Shown: piece after piece, positions 33,166-43,149 of the stretch
Numbering within the stretch: position 1 is the first letter of the stretch
Layout of the letters: every line of letters begins with the position of its first letter
Source: Pseudomonas sp. BGr12
GTDB taxonomy: Bacteria > Pseudomonadota > Gammaproteobacteria > Pseudomonadales > Pseudomonadaceae
Direction: 5' to 3'
NCBI RefSeq assembly: GCF_030272895.1
Contig: NZ_JALRNF010000002.1
Location: forward strand, 124,001 to 188,000
Length of the DNA: 64,000 nucleotides
Position numbers and translations under genes: made by a program
Notes under the pieces: model-generated
Told to the model about the DNA's origin: nothing
The model's database searches: none
Seen by the model: only the letters and a program-made list of their open reading frames with translations

Positions 33166-35271
33166 TCATCCCTGCTTCTTGATGATCGCCTCACTGATGC
33201 TCGCCGGCGCCACGGCGTACTTGGTGAACTCCATCGAGAAGCTGGCCCGGCCCTGGGTCATCGAGCGCATCGAAGTGGCATAGCCGAACATCTCGCCCAG
33301 CGGCACCTCGGCGCGGATCACCTTGCCGGCCGGGGTCTCGTCGCCATCCTGGATCATGCCCCGGCGCCGGCTGAGGTCGCCGAGGATATCGCCCTGGTAC
33401 TCCTCGGGCGTTACCACCTCGACCTTCATTACCGGCTCCAGCAGCACCGCGCCGCCTTTTTGCGACAGTTGCTTGGTGGCCATGGACGCGGCGATCTTGT
33501 AGGCCATTTCGTTGGAGTCGACGTCGTGGTACGAGCCGTCAAAGACCGCTGCCTTGAGGCTGATCAGCGGGTAGCCGGCCAGCACGCCGTTCTTCATCTG
33601 CTCCTCGATGCCTTTCTGGATCGCCGGGATGTATTCCCGCGGTACCACGCCGCCAACGATCTCGTTGATGAACTCCAGCCCTTCCTTGCCCTCGTCGGCG
33701 GGGGAGAAGCGGATCCAGCAGTGGCCGTACTGGCCGCGCCCACCGGACTGGCGGACGAAGCGGCCTTCGATCTCGCAGGTGTTGCTGATCTTCTCGCGGT
33801 AGGCCACCTGGGGCTTGCCGATATTGGCCTCGACGTTGAATTCGCGGCGCATGCGGTCGACGATGATGTCCAGGTGCAGCTCGCCCATGCCGGAGATGAT
33901 GGTCTGGCCGGTTTCCTCGTCGGTCTTGACCCGGAACGACGGGTCTTCTTGGGCCAGCTTGCCCAGGGCGATGCCCATTTTCTCCTGGTCGGCCTTGGTC
34001 TTGGGCTCTACCGCCACCGAGATCACCGGGTCCGGGAAGTCCATGCGTTCGAGGATGATCGGCTTGTCCATGTCGCACAGGGTGTCGCCGGTGGTGACGT
34101 CCTTCATGCCGATCAGCGCGGCGATGTCACCGGCGCAGACGTCCTTGATCTCGGCGCGCTGGTTGGCGTGCATCTGCACCATGCGGCCGATGCGCTCTTT
34201 CTTGCCCTTGACCGAATTGAGCACGGCATTGCCGGAACTGAGCACACCGGAGTACACCCGGGCGAAGGTCAGGGTGCCGACGAAGGGGTCGGTGGCGATC
34301 TTGAAGGCCAGGGCCGAGAACGGCTCATTGTCGTCGGCGTGGCGTTCCAGGTGTTTCTCTTCGTCGTCCGGGTCGGTGCCCTTGATCGCCGGGATCTCGG
34401 ACGGCGCGGGCAGGTAGTCGATGACCGCGTCGAGCATCAGCGGCACACCCTTGTTCTTGAACGACGAGCCGAGGATGGTCGGGACGATTTCGTTGTTCAG
34501 GGTGCGCTTGCGCAACCCGGCCTTGATCTCGTCGATGCTCAGCTCCTCGCCTTCGAGGAACTTCATGGTCAGCTCGTCATCGGCTTCCGCCGCCGCCTCG
34601 ACCATGTGTGCGCGCCATTCGTCGGCCAGCGCCTGCAGCTCAGCCGGAATGGCTTCTTCGCGGTAGCTGGTGCCCTGGTCGTCTTCGTTCCAGTAGATGG
34701 CCTTCATCTTCACCAGGTCGATCTGCCCGACGAATTTCTCCTCGGCACCGATGGCCAGCTGGATCGGCACCGGGTGATGGCCCAGGCGCTGGTCGATCTG
34801 CTTGACCACGCGCAGGAAGTCGGCGCCCTGGCGGTCCATCTTGTTGATGTAGGCCAGGCGCGGTACATGGTACTTGTTGGCCTGGCGCCAGACTGTTTCC
34901 GACTGGGGCTCGACGCCATCGGCGCCGCTGAACACCACCACGGCGCCGTCGAGCACCCGCAGCGAGCGCTCCACTTCGATGGTGAAGTCGACGTGGCCGG
35001 GGGTGTCGATGATGTTGAAACGGTACTTGTCGGCGAACTGCTTGGTCGAGCCCTGCCAGAACGCGGTGGTGGCCGCCGAGGTGATGGTGATCCCGCGTTC
35101 CTGCTCCTGGGCCATCCAGTCCATGGTCGCGGCGCCGTCGTGCACCTCGCCCATCTTGTGGTTGACCCCGGTGTAGAACAGGATGCGTTCGGTGGTGGTG
35201 GTCTTGCCGGCGTCAACATGGGCGACGATGCCGATATTGCGGTACAGCTCGATGGGGGTGGTGCGCGCCAT
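33166..35271 (-). CDS. fusB: Elongation factor G paralog (stand-alone)
   Basis: This 701-residue protein is full-length EF-G: G1 AHVDAGKT (18-25), the switch II motif DTPGHVDF (89-96), NKMD (143-146) and the usual C-terminal domains IV and V. It catalyses GTP-driven translocation or ribosome recycling. It is not in the rpsL-rpsG-fusA-tufA operon, so it is the second EF-G that P. putida carries. Paralogs of this sort can specialise for recycling or stress. It appears monocistronic. Confidence 0.92.
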   Translation of the reverse strand: MARTTPIELYRNIGIVAHVDAGKTTTTERILFYTGVNHKMGEVHDGAATMDWMAQEQERGITITSAATTAFWQGSTKQFADKYRFNIIDTPGHVDFTIEVERSLRVLDGAVVVFSGADGVEPQSETVWRQANKYHVPRLAYINKMDRQGADFLRVVKQIDQRLGHHPVPIQLAIGAEEKFVGQIDLVKMKAIYWNEDDQGTSYREEAIPAELQALADEWRAHMVEAAAEADDELTMKFLEGEELSIDEIKAGLRKRTLNNEIVPTILGSSFKNKGVPLMLDAVIDYLPAPSEIPAIKGTDPDDEEKHLERHADDNEPFSALAFKIATDPFVGTLTFARVYSGVLSSGNAVLNSVKGKKERIGRMVQMHANQRAEIKDVCAGDIAALIGMKDVTTGDTLCDMDKPIILERMDFPDPVISVAVEPKTKADQEKMGIALGKLAQEDPSFRVKTDEETGQTIISGMGELHLDIIVDRMRREFNVEANIGKPQVAYREKISNTCEIEGRFVRQSGGRGQYGHCWIRFSPADEGKEGLEFINEIVGGVVPREYIPAIQKGIEEQMKNGVLAGYPLISLKAAVFDGSYHDVDSNEMAYKIAASMATKQLSQKGGAVLLEPVMKVEVVTPEEYQGDILGDLSRRRGMIQDGDETPAGKVIRAEVPLGEMFGYATSMRSMTQGRASFSMEFTKYAVAPASISEAIIKKQG

Positions 35272-35450
35272 GATGGGTCACCTGAGGTTGTTGCTGAAGA
35301 AGGGATTCTCCCAAGGTAGCAGAAGTGGGGCGGTCTGCACGGCGCTCCACGGATGAACAGGGATCATCCATGGACGGCGCAAGCATCGGTTGTAAAGCGC
35401 GGGGCGGCTGTCGCTTAATGGTTCTATTCGACTGCCTCTGGAGCCCTTCA

Positions 35451-36803
35451 ATGCCGCTGGAAAAACCCTTGGACGCCTGGTGCCGGAGCCACCCGCTGAT
35501 CGCCGATCTGGTGGCGCTGCGCCCCATTGACTGGTTCAACCCGCAGATCGCGCCGAGCGCGCAGGCGTTGAGCGATGTACCGCTCAGTGGCGAGGATGTG
35601 CGCGAGGCCAGCGAGCGCTTGCAGCGTTTTGCCCCCTTCATCCAGTCGGCCTTTGCCCAGACGGCGGCCAGCAATGGCATCATCGAGTCGCCGCTGCTGC
35701 CGCTGCCGGCCTTGCAGGCGCAGTTGCGCGCCGAACATCGGTTGCCCGAAGGCGGCGCGCTGTGGCTCAAGGCCGATAACCTGCTGCCGATTTCCGGTTC
35801 CATCAAGGCCCGGGGCGGTATCTACGAGGTGCTCAAGCACGCCGAAGACCTGGCTTTGGCCGGCGGCCTGCTCAAGCCGGGCGACGATTACGCCAGGCTC
35901 GACAGCGCAGAGGCCCGGGCGTTCTTCAGCCAGTACAGCATTGCCGTGGGCTCCACCGGCAACCTCGGCCTGTCGATCGGCATCATCAGTGCGCGCCTGG
36001 GCTTCAAGGCCACGGTGCACATGTCGGCCGATGCCCGGCAATGGAAGAAGGACCGCCTGCGCGACCATGGTGTGGAGGTGCGCGAGTACAGCGCCGACTA
36101 CAGCGTGGCGGTGGAGCAGGGGCGTCGCGAGGCCGAGGCCGACCCGCGCTGTCATTTCGTCGACGACGAGAACTCGCGCAACCTGTTCCTCGGTTACGCG
36201 GTGGCCGCCGAGCGCCTGCAGCGCCAGTTGAACGAGCAGGGCATCCCGGTCGATGCCGAGCATCCGCTGTTCGTCTACCTGCCTTGTGGCGTCGGTGGCG
36301 GCCCCGGCGGGGTGGCCTTCGGCCTGAAGCTGGTGTTCGGCGATGCGGTGCATTGCCTGTTCGCCGAGCCGACCCATTCGCCGTGCATGTTGCTTGGCGT
36401 CTATACCGGCTTGCACGATGGCGTGTCGGTGTACGACTTCGGCATCGACAACCAGACCGCCGCCGACGGCCTGGCGGTAGGCCGGCCCTCGGGCTTTGTC
36501 GGACGGGCCATGCAGCGCCTGATCGACGGTTACTACACGGTCGACGACGCCACCCTGTACCGCTTGCTGGCGCAGCTGCAGGCGTGTGAAGGCCATGAGC
36601 TGGAACCTTCGGCGCTGGCCGGGGTGCCGGGCATGGTCCGGGTGCTGCAGGAGCAGCAGGGCTATCGCCAGCGCCTGGGCCTCAGTGAGGCGCGCATGGC
36701 CCGGGCCACCCACCTGGTCTGGGGCACCGGCGGCAGCATGGTGCCGCGCGAGGAAATGGACGCCTACCTGGCCAAAGGCCGCGCCGAGCTGGCCGGGCAC
36801 TGA
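35451..36803 (+). CDS. dsdA: D-serine ammonia-lyase (D-serine dehydratase)
   Basis: This 450-residue fold-type II PLP enzyme has Lys119 in [10 protein letters not shown] and the glycine-rich phosphate loop [10 protein letters not shown]. It splits D-serine into pyruvate and ammonia. The ATG at 35451 is preceded by GGAG at a suitable distance; upstream in-frame ATGs add unlike sequence. The LysR gene starts 3 bases after its stop, so the two are one transcript. Confidence 0.93.
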   Translation: MPLEKPLDAWCRSHPLIADLVALRPIDWFNPQIAPSAQALSDVPLSGEDVREASERLQRFAPFIQSAFAQTAASNGIIESPLLPLPALQAQLRAEHRLPEGGALWLKADNLLPISGSIKARGGIYEVLKHAEDLALAGGLLKPGDDYARLDSAEARAFFSQYSIAVGSTGNLGLSIGIISARLGFKATVHMSADARQWKKDRLRDHGVEVREYSADYSVAVEQGRREAEADPRCHFVDDENSRNLFLGYAVAAERLQRQLNEQGIPVDAEHPLFVYLPCGVGGGPGGVAFGLKLVFGDAVHCLFAEPTHSPCMLLGVYTGLHDGVSVYDFGIDNQTAADGLAVGRPSGFVGRAMQRLIDGYYTVDDATLYRLLAQLQACEGHELEPSALAGVPGMVRVLQEQQGYRQRLGLSEARMARATHLVWGTGGSMVPREEMDAYLAKGRAELAGH

Positions 36804-36805
36804 AC

Positions 36806-37729
36806 ATGCTCAACCTGCCACCACGCCTCGGCACTCGCCTGACCGGCGCCCAGTTTGCCAATCTGCACACCTTTGCCGTGGCGGCGCGGCACCTGAGCTT
36901 TACCCTGGCGGCCGCGGAGCTGTGCCTGACCCCCAGTGCGGTCAGCCACCGCATTGCCCGGCTGGAGCAGGCGCTGGCCGTGCGCCTGTTCGAACGCCTG
37001 ACCCGGCGCATCCGCCTGACCCCGGAGGGCGAACGCCTGTACCGGCTGGTGCAGGGGTTGGTGGAGGATCTGGAGGAAGCGCTGCATGAAGACTCGACGG
37101 TCAGCGGGCCGTTGACCCTGTATGCGCGGCCGTCCATCACCCAGTGCTGGCTGGTGCCCAGGCTTGCGGATTTCCAGCAGCGCTACCCGCAGATCAGCCT
37201 GGACATTCGCACCGGCAACGAGGCGGTGGACTTTCGTGCCCGGCACATCGACCTGGCGTTGCTCTATGGCGACGGCGAGTACCCCGGGCTGGTCAGCCAG
37301 CCGTTGATGGCCGAGCAACTGGCGCCGGTCTGCAGCCCGCAGTATGCCGAACGCCATGGCCTGATCGGCAATCCCGAACAATTGCGCCAGTGCACCCTGC
37401 TGCACGATGCCCTGGCCTGGGAGCATGCGGCCTTCGATGCCGAGTGGCAGCGCTGGGCGCGCGGGCGAGGGCTGCAGGCCTGCCTGCCGGGTGCCTGCCT
37501 GACGTTCGACCGTTCGGACCTGTGCGCGGTTGCCGCGAGCAACCATGTGGGGGTGGCGATGGGGCGTCGGCAACTGGTGCAGCCGCTGATCGACCAGGGC
37601 TTGTTGATGCTGCCCTTGGGCGACTTCGAACCGGTGGCCGGGCAGGGCTACTACCTGGTGCATCCGCCACGCGAGCCGATGCCGATGCGGGTCCGGGTGA
37701 TGATCGAGTGGTTGGGGCAGATGTACTGA
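36806..37729 (+). CDS. dsdC: LysR-family regulator DsdC-like
   Basis: This 307-residue LysR-type regulator has a helix-turn-helix at about 23-60 (FTLAAAELCLTPSAVSHRIARLEQALAVRLFERLTR) of the GcvA/DsdC type. Its place 3 bases after dsdA supports a role in D-serine-dependent control. In E. coli dsdC is divergent from dsdXA; here it lies downstream in the same direction and no DsdX permease gene is present. The DsdC assignment is by context. Confidence 0.82.
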   Translation: MLNLPPRLGTRLTGAQFANLHTFAVAARHLSFTLAAAELCLTPSAVSHRIARLEQALAVRLFERLTRRIRLTPEGERLYRLVQGLVEDLEEALHEDSTVSGPLTLYARPSITQCWLVPRLADFQQRYPQISLDIRTGNEAVDFRARHIDLALLYGDGEYPGLVSQPLMAEQLAPVCSPQYAERHGLIGNPEQLRQCTLLHDALAWEHAAFDAEWQRWARGRGLQACLPGACLTFDRSDLCAVAASNHVGVAMGRRQLVQPLIDQGLLMLPLGDFEPVAGQGYYLVHPPREPMPMRVRVMIEWLGQMY

Positions 37730-37760
37730 GGCGGTCTGGTTTTACGGCCGCTTCGCGCCC

Positions 37761-37858
37761 GATCGCAGCCTATCGGCAGCGCCCACAGCGTCCGGGGCAG
37801 GCCGGGAGCCCCTGTGGGCGCTGGCGAAGCCTGCGATCGACTGCGCAGCAGTCGCAAC
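37761..37858. repeat. Diverged REP-like inverted repeat with 47-base repeat copy 2
   Basis: Arms at 37761-37788 (GATCGCAGCCTATCGGCAGC...) and 37812-37838 are inverted copies of each other. The right part, 37812-37858, is the reverse complement of 11995-12041 with 2 mismatches in 47. It occupies the gap between dsdC and the Ada-domain gene. Confidence 0.75.
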
Positions 37859-37881
37859 CGGGTCAATGCGTGGGGGCAGGT

Positions 37882-38133
37882 TTACGGTCGTGTGTGCTTA
37901 GCGCCGCGCATGCACACCGCACAGGGCCGGTACCCCGCCGCCCGGGCCGTTTCGGCGTCGAGAAAGAACACCCGGTGCTGCACATAGCCGCCCCGGGCGA
38001 TAGCCCGCAAGGCGCACGGGCAATCGAGGCGGCCATAGACCTTGCTGCGCCGATGACCGCCCAGTTCACCGGGCTGGTCGCTCAGGTACTCGACACCATC
38101 GGCGCCGAGCAGGCGCCAGGGCCCGCTGCCCAT
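37882..38133 (-). CDS. Stand-alone Ada-type zinc-binding domain protein
   Basis: This 83-residue protein matches the N-terminal zinc domain of Ada: Cys38 and Cys40, then HRVFFLDAETARAAGYRPCAVC with Cys71 and Cys74. In Ada the zinc-bound cysteine accepts methyl groups from DNA phosphotriesters. Here the domain is alone, without AraC or methyltransferase parts, and the first pair is CxC rather than CxxxC. It may bind metal only. It lies 2 bases downstream of the SH3-domain gene and is likely co-transcribed with it. Confidence 0.75.
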   Translation of the reverse strand: MGSGPWRLLGADGVEYLSDQPGELGGHRRSKVYGRLDCPCALRAIARGGYVQHRVFFLDAETARAAGYRPCAVCMRGAKHTRP

Positions 38134-38135
38134 GC

Positions 38136-38783
38136 TCAGAACCAGCGGTCGTTGCGCTTGCGCCCGCGGGTCAGGGCCGGGAGGATCAGGCCGACCAGCA
38201 GGCCGGCACCGGCGATGCCGCCGCCGTAGACCATGTAGCGCATCAGCACTTGCTTGTTCTCGTCGCCCAGGCGCGCCTGGGTGCTGCGCAGCTCCGACTG
38301 GGTGTCGCTCAGTTCGCCAGTGAGTGCCTTGTTGCGCGCTTCCAGCTCATCGATCAGCGCCTTGCGCGAATCCAGGGTCTCCTGCATGCCCTGGACCCGG
38401 GACTTCCAGCTGTCGTCAATGGTTTTCAGCTTGTCGCCCAGCTGGGTCACCTGCTCGGTCAGTTGCGGCAGGCGTTCGGCCTGGCCGGGGACGCTTTGCA
38501 GATCGTTGCTGGGAATCCATACCGTATCGCCGGCTTCGCCGCGCACCTGGCTGTAGTTGCCCTGGGTGCCGAGCAAGGTGACTTTCTGTCCGGACTTGAG
38601 GTTGCCGACGATGCGATGGCCATCGGTAGGGCCGCTGCGCACGTAGGTGGTCAGGCTGTCGCTGACCCAACGCTCGCTGCTGGTGGGTTCTTCGGCCTGC
38701 ACGGTGCCGCTCAGGCCAATCAGGGTAGCGATCAAACCGATGACAAGTCGGTTGCGCGGGCGCAGGTGGGGAGAGTTGGGCAT
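38136..38783 (-). CDS. SH3-domain/anchor protein (YgiM-like, TIGR04211)
   Basis: This 215-residue protein has a signal peptide (VIGLIATLIGLSGTVQAEE), a bacterial SH3b domain (about 38-100: YVRSGPTDGHRIVGNLKSGQKVTLLG), a coiled coil (about 105-180, rich in Glu/Gln/Leu) and a C-terminal membrane helix (GGGIAGAGLLVGLILPALT) followed by a basic tail. This is the TIGR04211 'SH3 and anchor' layout. It is probably inner-membrane anchored with the SH3 domain in the periplasm, facing peptidoglycan. The ATG at 38783 is favoured over a TTG. Confidence 0.85.
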   Translation of the reverse strand: MPNSPHLRPRNRLVIGLIATLIGLSGTVQAEEPTSSERWVSDSLTTYVRSGPTDGHRIVGNLKSGQKVTLLGTQGNYSQVRGEAGDTVWIPSNDLQSVPGQAERLPQLTEQVTQLGDKLKTIDDSWKSRVQGMQETLDSRKALIDELEARNKALTGELSDTQSELRSTQARLGDENKQVLMRYMVYGGGIAGAGLLVGLILPALTRGRKRNDRWF

Positions 38784-38964
38784 GGTGGTCTTCGCGTGAA
38801 TAAACAAAAAAAGCCCGAGGAGTGGGCCGGTGAGTCTGGGCGTGCGCGCAGGCCGCCAGGCTGACAGACCATGTTTCTGCAGGCAGGTTCACTGAAGAGT
38901 GTAGGAAAATGACAGCAAATGTTGCGGGCACAGGTTGTGCCCGCAATCCGGGGGAGGGGCTGGA

Positions 38965-40338
38965 TCAGCTGACGACGCGGTAGCAGGGCACGTATTCGGC
39001 GCCACCGGGCAGCTTCATGCGGTGCTGGGCGACGAAGGCCTCCAGCAGCTTGCCCAAGGGGTGCATCACGGCGGCATCGCCGTGGATTTCGTACGGGCCT
39101 TGCTCCTCGATCAGGCGGATACCCTTGTCCTTGACGTTGCCGGCAACGATCCCGGAGAACGCCCGGCGCAGGTTGGCGGCCAGTTCATGGGCCGGCAGGT
39201 CGTGGCGCAGTTGCAGGCCGGCCATGTTCTCGTGGGTCGGGTCGAAGGGGCGCTGGAAGCTTTCTTCGATCTTCAGCAGCCAATTGAAGTGGAAGGCATC
39301 GTTACGCTCGCGGCGGAACTGCTTGACCTCCTTGAGCCCTTCGACCATCTGTCGGGCCACTTCGGCGGGGTTGTCGATGATGATCTGGTAGTGCTGCTGG
39401 GCCGCGTCGCCCAGGGTGGCGCGGACGAAGGCATGCAGCTGCTGCAGGTAGGGCTCGGCGCTTTGCGGGCCGGTGAGGATGACCGGGAACGGCAGGTCGC
39501 GGTTGTCCGGGTGCATGAGGATGCCGAGCAGGTACAGGAACTCTTCGGCAGTCCCGGCGCCACCGGGGAAGATGATGATGCCGTGGCCGACGCGGACGAA
39601 GGCTTCCAGGCGTTTTTCGATGTCCGGCAAGATCACCAGTTCGTTGACGATCGGGTTGGGCGCCTCGGCGGCGATGATGCCGGGTTCGGTCAGGCCCAGG
39701 TAGCGGCTGCTGCTCATGCGTTGCTTGGCATGGGCGATGGTCGCGCCTTTCATCGGCCCCTTCATCACCCCCGGGCCGCAGCCGGTGCAGACATCCAGTT
39801 TGCGCAGGCCCAGCTCGTGGCCGACCTTCTTGGTGTACTGGTACTCCTCGCTGCTGATCGAGTGACCGCCCCAGCACACCACCATCTTCGGCTCCACGCC
39901 CGGGCGCAGGGTGCGCGCGTTGCGCAGCAGGTGGAAGACGTAGTCGGTGATGCCCTGGCTGCTTTCCAGGTCGATGCGCTGGCTGGCCAGTTCGCTTTCG
40001 GTGTAGACGATGTCGCGCAGGGCGCTGAAGAGCATTTCACGGGTGCTGGCGATCATTTCGCCATCGACGAAGGCATCGGCCGGGGCATTGAGTAGCTCCA
40101 GGCGCACGCCGCGGTCCTGCTGGTGAATGCGTACCTCGAAGTCCTTGTAGGCTTCGAGGATGGTCTTGGCGTTGTCGACATGCGCGCCGGTGTTGAGGAT
40201 GGCCAGCGCGCACTGGCGGAACAGGGTGTAGAGACTGCCGGATCCGGCTTCACTCAGTTGCTGTACTTCTCGTTGGGACAGTGTTTCCAGGCTGCCTTTG
40301 GGGCTGACAGATGCATTGATAACTTCACGTTGGGGCAT
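38965..40338 (-). CDS. ppnN: Pyrimidine/purine nucleotide 5'-monophosphate nucleosidase
   Basis: This 457-residue LOG-superfamily enzyme has the PpnN architecture: N-terminal DUF4478, a central lysine-decarboxylase-like domain with GGHSISSEEYQ, GCGPGVMKGPMKGA and PGGAGTAEE, and C-terminal DUF3412. In E. coli PpnN (YgdH) splits nucleotide monophosphates to base and ribose-5-phosphate and is switched by (p)ppGpp during the stringent response. AGGA lies before the ATG at 40338. Confidence 0.92.
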   Translation of the reverse strand: MPQREVINASVSPKGSLETLSQREVQQLSEAGSGSLYTLFRQCALAILNTGAHVDNAKTILEAYKDFEVRIHQQDRGVRLELLNAPADAFVDGEMIASTREMLFSALRDIVYTESELASQRIDLESSQGITDYVFHLLRNARTLRPGVEPKMVVCWGGHSISSEEYQYTKKVGHELGLRKLDVCTGCGPGVMKGPMKGATIAHAKQRMSSSRYLGLTEPGIIAAEAPNPIVNELVILPDIEKRLEAFVRVGHGIIIFPGGAGTAEEFLYLLGILMHPDNRDLPFPVILTGPQSAEPYLQQLHAFVRATLGDAAQQHYQIIIDNPAEVARQMVEGLKEVKQFRRERNDAFHFNWLLKIEESFQRPFDPTHENMAGLQLRHDLPAHELAANLRRAFSGIVAGNVKDKGIRLIEEQGPYEIHGDAAVMHPLGKLLEAFVAQHRMKLPGGAEYVPCYRVVS

Positions 40339-40432
40339 TCTGGTTTTCCTGTGAGCGATTAAACGTCCTTCTTCTGCACACCACCATACCGAGAAATTGT
40401 TGCTGCAACGAGTGTCTTTGCGCTCGGGCCCT

Positions 40433-41545
40433 TCAGCGAACTTCCGGGTCGGCTTTCCAGCCGACGGCCTGCAAGGCCTGGAGCAGTTGTTCGGGCTTGA
40501 GCGCCAGGGCCTGGTTGCCATTGGCATGCAGGTCGGTGGCGGCCAGCAATGCATTGAGTATGGCCTCTTCCACCGCGTCTGCCGCAGCGCCGAACAACGC
40601 CGAGATATGGTCATTGTTGACCATCTGCACGGTGCTGGTGGGCTGGCCCGGGCGGCCGACATTGGTCACCGGCAGGTCGCTGTTGCCCACCGAGAAGGCC
40701 AGGAAGATGTCGCCGCTGGTGTCTTCGGTGCCGCCGCCGACCCGCGCCAGGCCGACGCTGGCGCGCTGGGCCAGGCGGGTGCACTGGTGCGGCAGCAGCG
40801 GCGCGTCGGTGGCCAGGGTGACGACGATCGAACCCATGCCGGCCTCGCCAACGTTGTCGCGGCCAGCGAAGGGCGAGGGCAGCGCGCCCAGTACCCGGCC
40901 CACCGGATAGCCGCCGACCCGCAGCGCGTCACGCACGCCGTAGTTGGCCTGCACCAGGGCGCCGACGGTCCAGCCGCCGGCCTCGGCGCTCAAAACCCGC
41001 GAAGCAGTACCGATACCGCCCTTGAACTCGTGGCAGATCATCCCGGTGCCGCCGCCCACGCAGCCCTCGGCCACCGGCCCGCTGCGGGCGTCGGCCAGTG
41101 CCGCCTGGACGTGCTCGGCGCGCACGTGCTGGCCCCAGATGTCGTTGAGCACGCCGTCGTAGGTTTCCAGCACGGTGGGCATGCACCAGTAGGTGTGTTG
41201 CTTGCCCATCTCACGCTCGGCGCTGACCAGGGCATCGCGGACCACGCCGACGCTGTGGGTATTGGTGTAGGCGATCGGCGTGGTCAACAGGCCCGCTTCG
41301 CGGATCCACTCAAGGCCAGTGGCATCGCCATTGCCATTGAGTACGTGGACCCCGGCAAAGCAGGGCTGCAGGTGCGCCGCACCAGGCCGTGGCTCGATCA
41401 CCGTGACCCCGGTATGCACCGCCCGCTCGCCGTCTTCGCGGTGCAGGGTGTGGTGGCCCACGCGCACGCCGGGCACGTCGGTGATGGCGTTGTACACGCC
41501 CGGCTTGCCCACGCCAATACGAATGCCAAGGTCACGAATACGCAT
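40433..41545 (-). CDS. P1/DmpA-family aminopeptidase
   Basis: This 370-residue enzyme belongs to the Ntn-hydrolase P1 (S58) family. The autocleavage site is Gly238-Ser239 in AGMGSIVVT, which frees Ser239 as the catalytic N-terminus. GITDVPGVRVGHHT-like segments (20-33) and GCVGGGTGMICHEFKGGIGT are typical. It cuts N-terminal D-, beta- or small L-residues from peptides. It is divergent from the LuxR-family gene at 41724, which may regulate it. Confidence 0.9.
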   Translation of the reverse strand: MRIRDLGIRIGVGKPGVYNAITDVPGVRVGHHTLHREDGERAVHTGVTVIEPRPGAAHLQPCFAGVHVLNGNGDATGLEWIREAGLLTTPIAYTNTHSVGVVRDALVSAEREMGKQHTYWCMPTVLETYDGVLNDIWGQHVRAEHVQAALADARSGPVAEGCVGGGTGMICHEFKGGIGTASRVLSAEAGGWTVGALVQANYGVRDALRVGGYPVGRVLGALPSPFAGRDNVGEAGMGSIVVTLATDAPLLPHQCTRLAQRASVGLARVGGGTEDTSGDIFLAFSVGNSDLPVTNVGRPGQPTSTVQMVNNDHISALFGAAADAVEEAILNALLAATDLHANGNQALALKPEQLLQALQAVGWKADPEVR

Positions 41546-41723
41546 GTTGCACTGCTCCGTCGGGAAGGTTCGAAGGCCGGCTGCCAGTATGCCCGCCCGG
41601 GGATCATGCCACGCATGACAAAGGGGACGAGCAACGGCAATACTGCGCGCCGGTGGTGCAGAGTCTAGGAACTCGACCCGCCCTTGGCGATTACCCCCAG
41701 TCGTTACCCCCCAGGAGTTATCG

Positions 41724-42518
41724 GTGCACAGCCTATTCGAAGCAGCCGCCCATCATCAGGGGCTGGCCAAGGTGGTCGAGCAGTTGGGCCGGCCGGGTTT
41801 CTGGCAACAGACGCTGGTGCTGCTCAACCAGATGCTGCCGTTCGACAACGGCCTGGTGATCTTCACCGAGTACGACCAGCCACCGCGGGTGCTGGCCGAA
41901 TTCGATCGCGGCTTCAGCAGTGCGCCGTCGCCCATGCCCCTGTACCTGAGCGGCCTGTACCTGCTCGACCCGTTCATCCAGGCCATGGGCGAGGGGTTGG
42001 CCGATGGCGTCTACCGCATGGAAGAGGTGGCGCCCGATGAATTTCGCCAGAGCGACTACTTCCAGAACTACTTCCGCTCGGCCATCGGCGAGGACGAGCT
42101 GCAACTGATCCTCAACCTGGCCCCCGGGCAGATGCTGGCGATTTCCCTCGGCGCCAGCCAGCGGTTCGAGACCACTCACCTGGGCCAGATGAGCCTGTAC
42201 GCGCCCTGGCTGATGGCGCTGGTACGCCAGCACTGGCGCCTGCAGCACCCGGCGCAGGACGAGCAGGCCCAGGTCACCCCGGTGGAGCGTGCCCTGGAAC
42301 ATTTTGGCAGCGACACCCTGTCGGCCCGCGAGCTGGAAATCGCCCGCCTGGTATTGCGCGGCAATTCCAGCAAGGCGATTGCCAAGCGCCTGGCCATCTC
42401 CCAGGAGACAGTCAAGGTGCACAGGCGCAACCTGTATGCCAAGCTGGGTGTTTCGTCACAGTCGGAATTGTTCAGCCTGTTCCTGCAACGGCTGGGTCAG
42501 GCACAACCACAGGAGTGA
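41724..42518 (+). CDS. LuxR-type transcriptional regulator
   Basis: This 264-residue regulator ends in a GerE/LuxR helix-turn-helix (LSARELEIARLVLRGNSSKAIAKRLAISQETVKVHRRNLYAKLGV). The first 180 residues have no recognised acyl-homoserine-lactone or receiver signature and may be a GAF-like sensor. The start is GTG at 41724 with AGGAG seven bases upstream. It overlaps in operon with the GST gene (3-base gap). Confidence 0.85.
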   Translation: MHSLFEAAAHHQGLAKVVEQLGRPGFWQQTLVLLNQMLPFDNGLVIFTEYDQPPRVLAEFDRGFSSAPSPMPLYLSGLYLLDPFIQAMGEGLADGVYRMEEVAPDEFRQSDYFQNYFRSAIGEDELQLILNLAPGQMLAISLGASQRFETTHLGQMSLYAPWLMALVRQHWRLQHPAQDEQAQVTPVERALEHFGSDTLSARELEIARLVLRGNSSKAIAKRLAISQETVKVHRRNLYAKLGVSSQSELFSLFLQRLGQAQPQE

Positions 42519-42521
42519 GTG

Positions 42522-43145
42522 ATGCTGCGGATATTGGGCAAGGCTTCATCGATCAACGTGCGCAAGGTGCTGTGGACCTGCGCTGAACTGGACCTGCCAT
42601 TTGCACGGGAAGACTGGGGCTCGGGCTTTCAGTCTACCCACAGCGAGGCCTTCCTGGCACTGAACCCCAATGCCATGGTGCCGGTGATCCAGGATGGCGA
42701 CTTCGTGCTGTGGGAGTCCAACAGCATCATCCGCTACCTGGCCTCGCGCTATGGCGACGAGCAGCTCTACCCGTCGGCGCCTCAGGCCCGGGCACGGGTG
42801 GATCAATGGATGGACTGGCAGGCCACCGACCTCAACGATGCCTGGCGCTATGCGTTTCTTTCGCTGGTACGCCAGTCTCCTGCGCACCAGGACCCGCAAG
42901 CCCTGGCCGCCGCCTGTGCCAACTGGGCGCGGAACATGACCATCCTTGAGCGCCAGCTGGAGCGTACCGGCGCCTATGTCAGCGGCGCCGCCTTCTCGCT
43001 GTCCGACATTCCCATCGGCCTGTCGGTCAACCGCTGGATGCAGACACCGCTAAAGCGCCCCGAGCTGCCAGCGGTTCATGCCTACTACGAGCGCCTGAAC
43101 GAACGCGAGGGCTACCGCCTGTACGGGCGCAACGGCACGCCGTAA
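42522..43145 (+). CDS. Glutathione S-transferase
   Basis: This 207-residue protein has a thioredoxin-like N-domain ([43 protein letters not shown]) and an all-helical C-domain ending in [17 protein letters not shown]. It is a theta/beta-class type GST. The active Ser near residue 10 (KASSINVRK) fits. It is co-transcribed with the LuxR-type gene. The conjugated substrate is unknown. Confidence 0.9.
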   Translation: MLRILGKASSINVRKVLWTCAELDLPFAREDWGSGFQSTHSEAFLALNPNAMVPVIQDGDFVLWESNSIIRYLASRYGDEQLYPSAPQARARVDQWMDWQATDLNDAWRYAFLSLVRQSPAHQDPQALAAACANWARNMTILERQLERTGAYVSGAAFSLSDIPIGLSVNRWMQTPLKRPELPAVHAYYERLNEREGYRLYGRNGTP

Positions 43146-43149
43146 GGCC

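Noticed and set aside
32608-35319. 903-residue plus-strand open frame antisense to the EF-G gene
   Set aside because: EF-G on the minus strand is certain; the reading is an artefact of GC-rich codon use.
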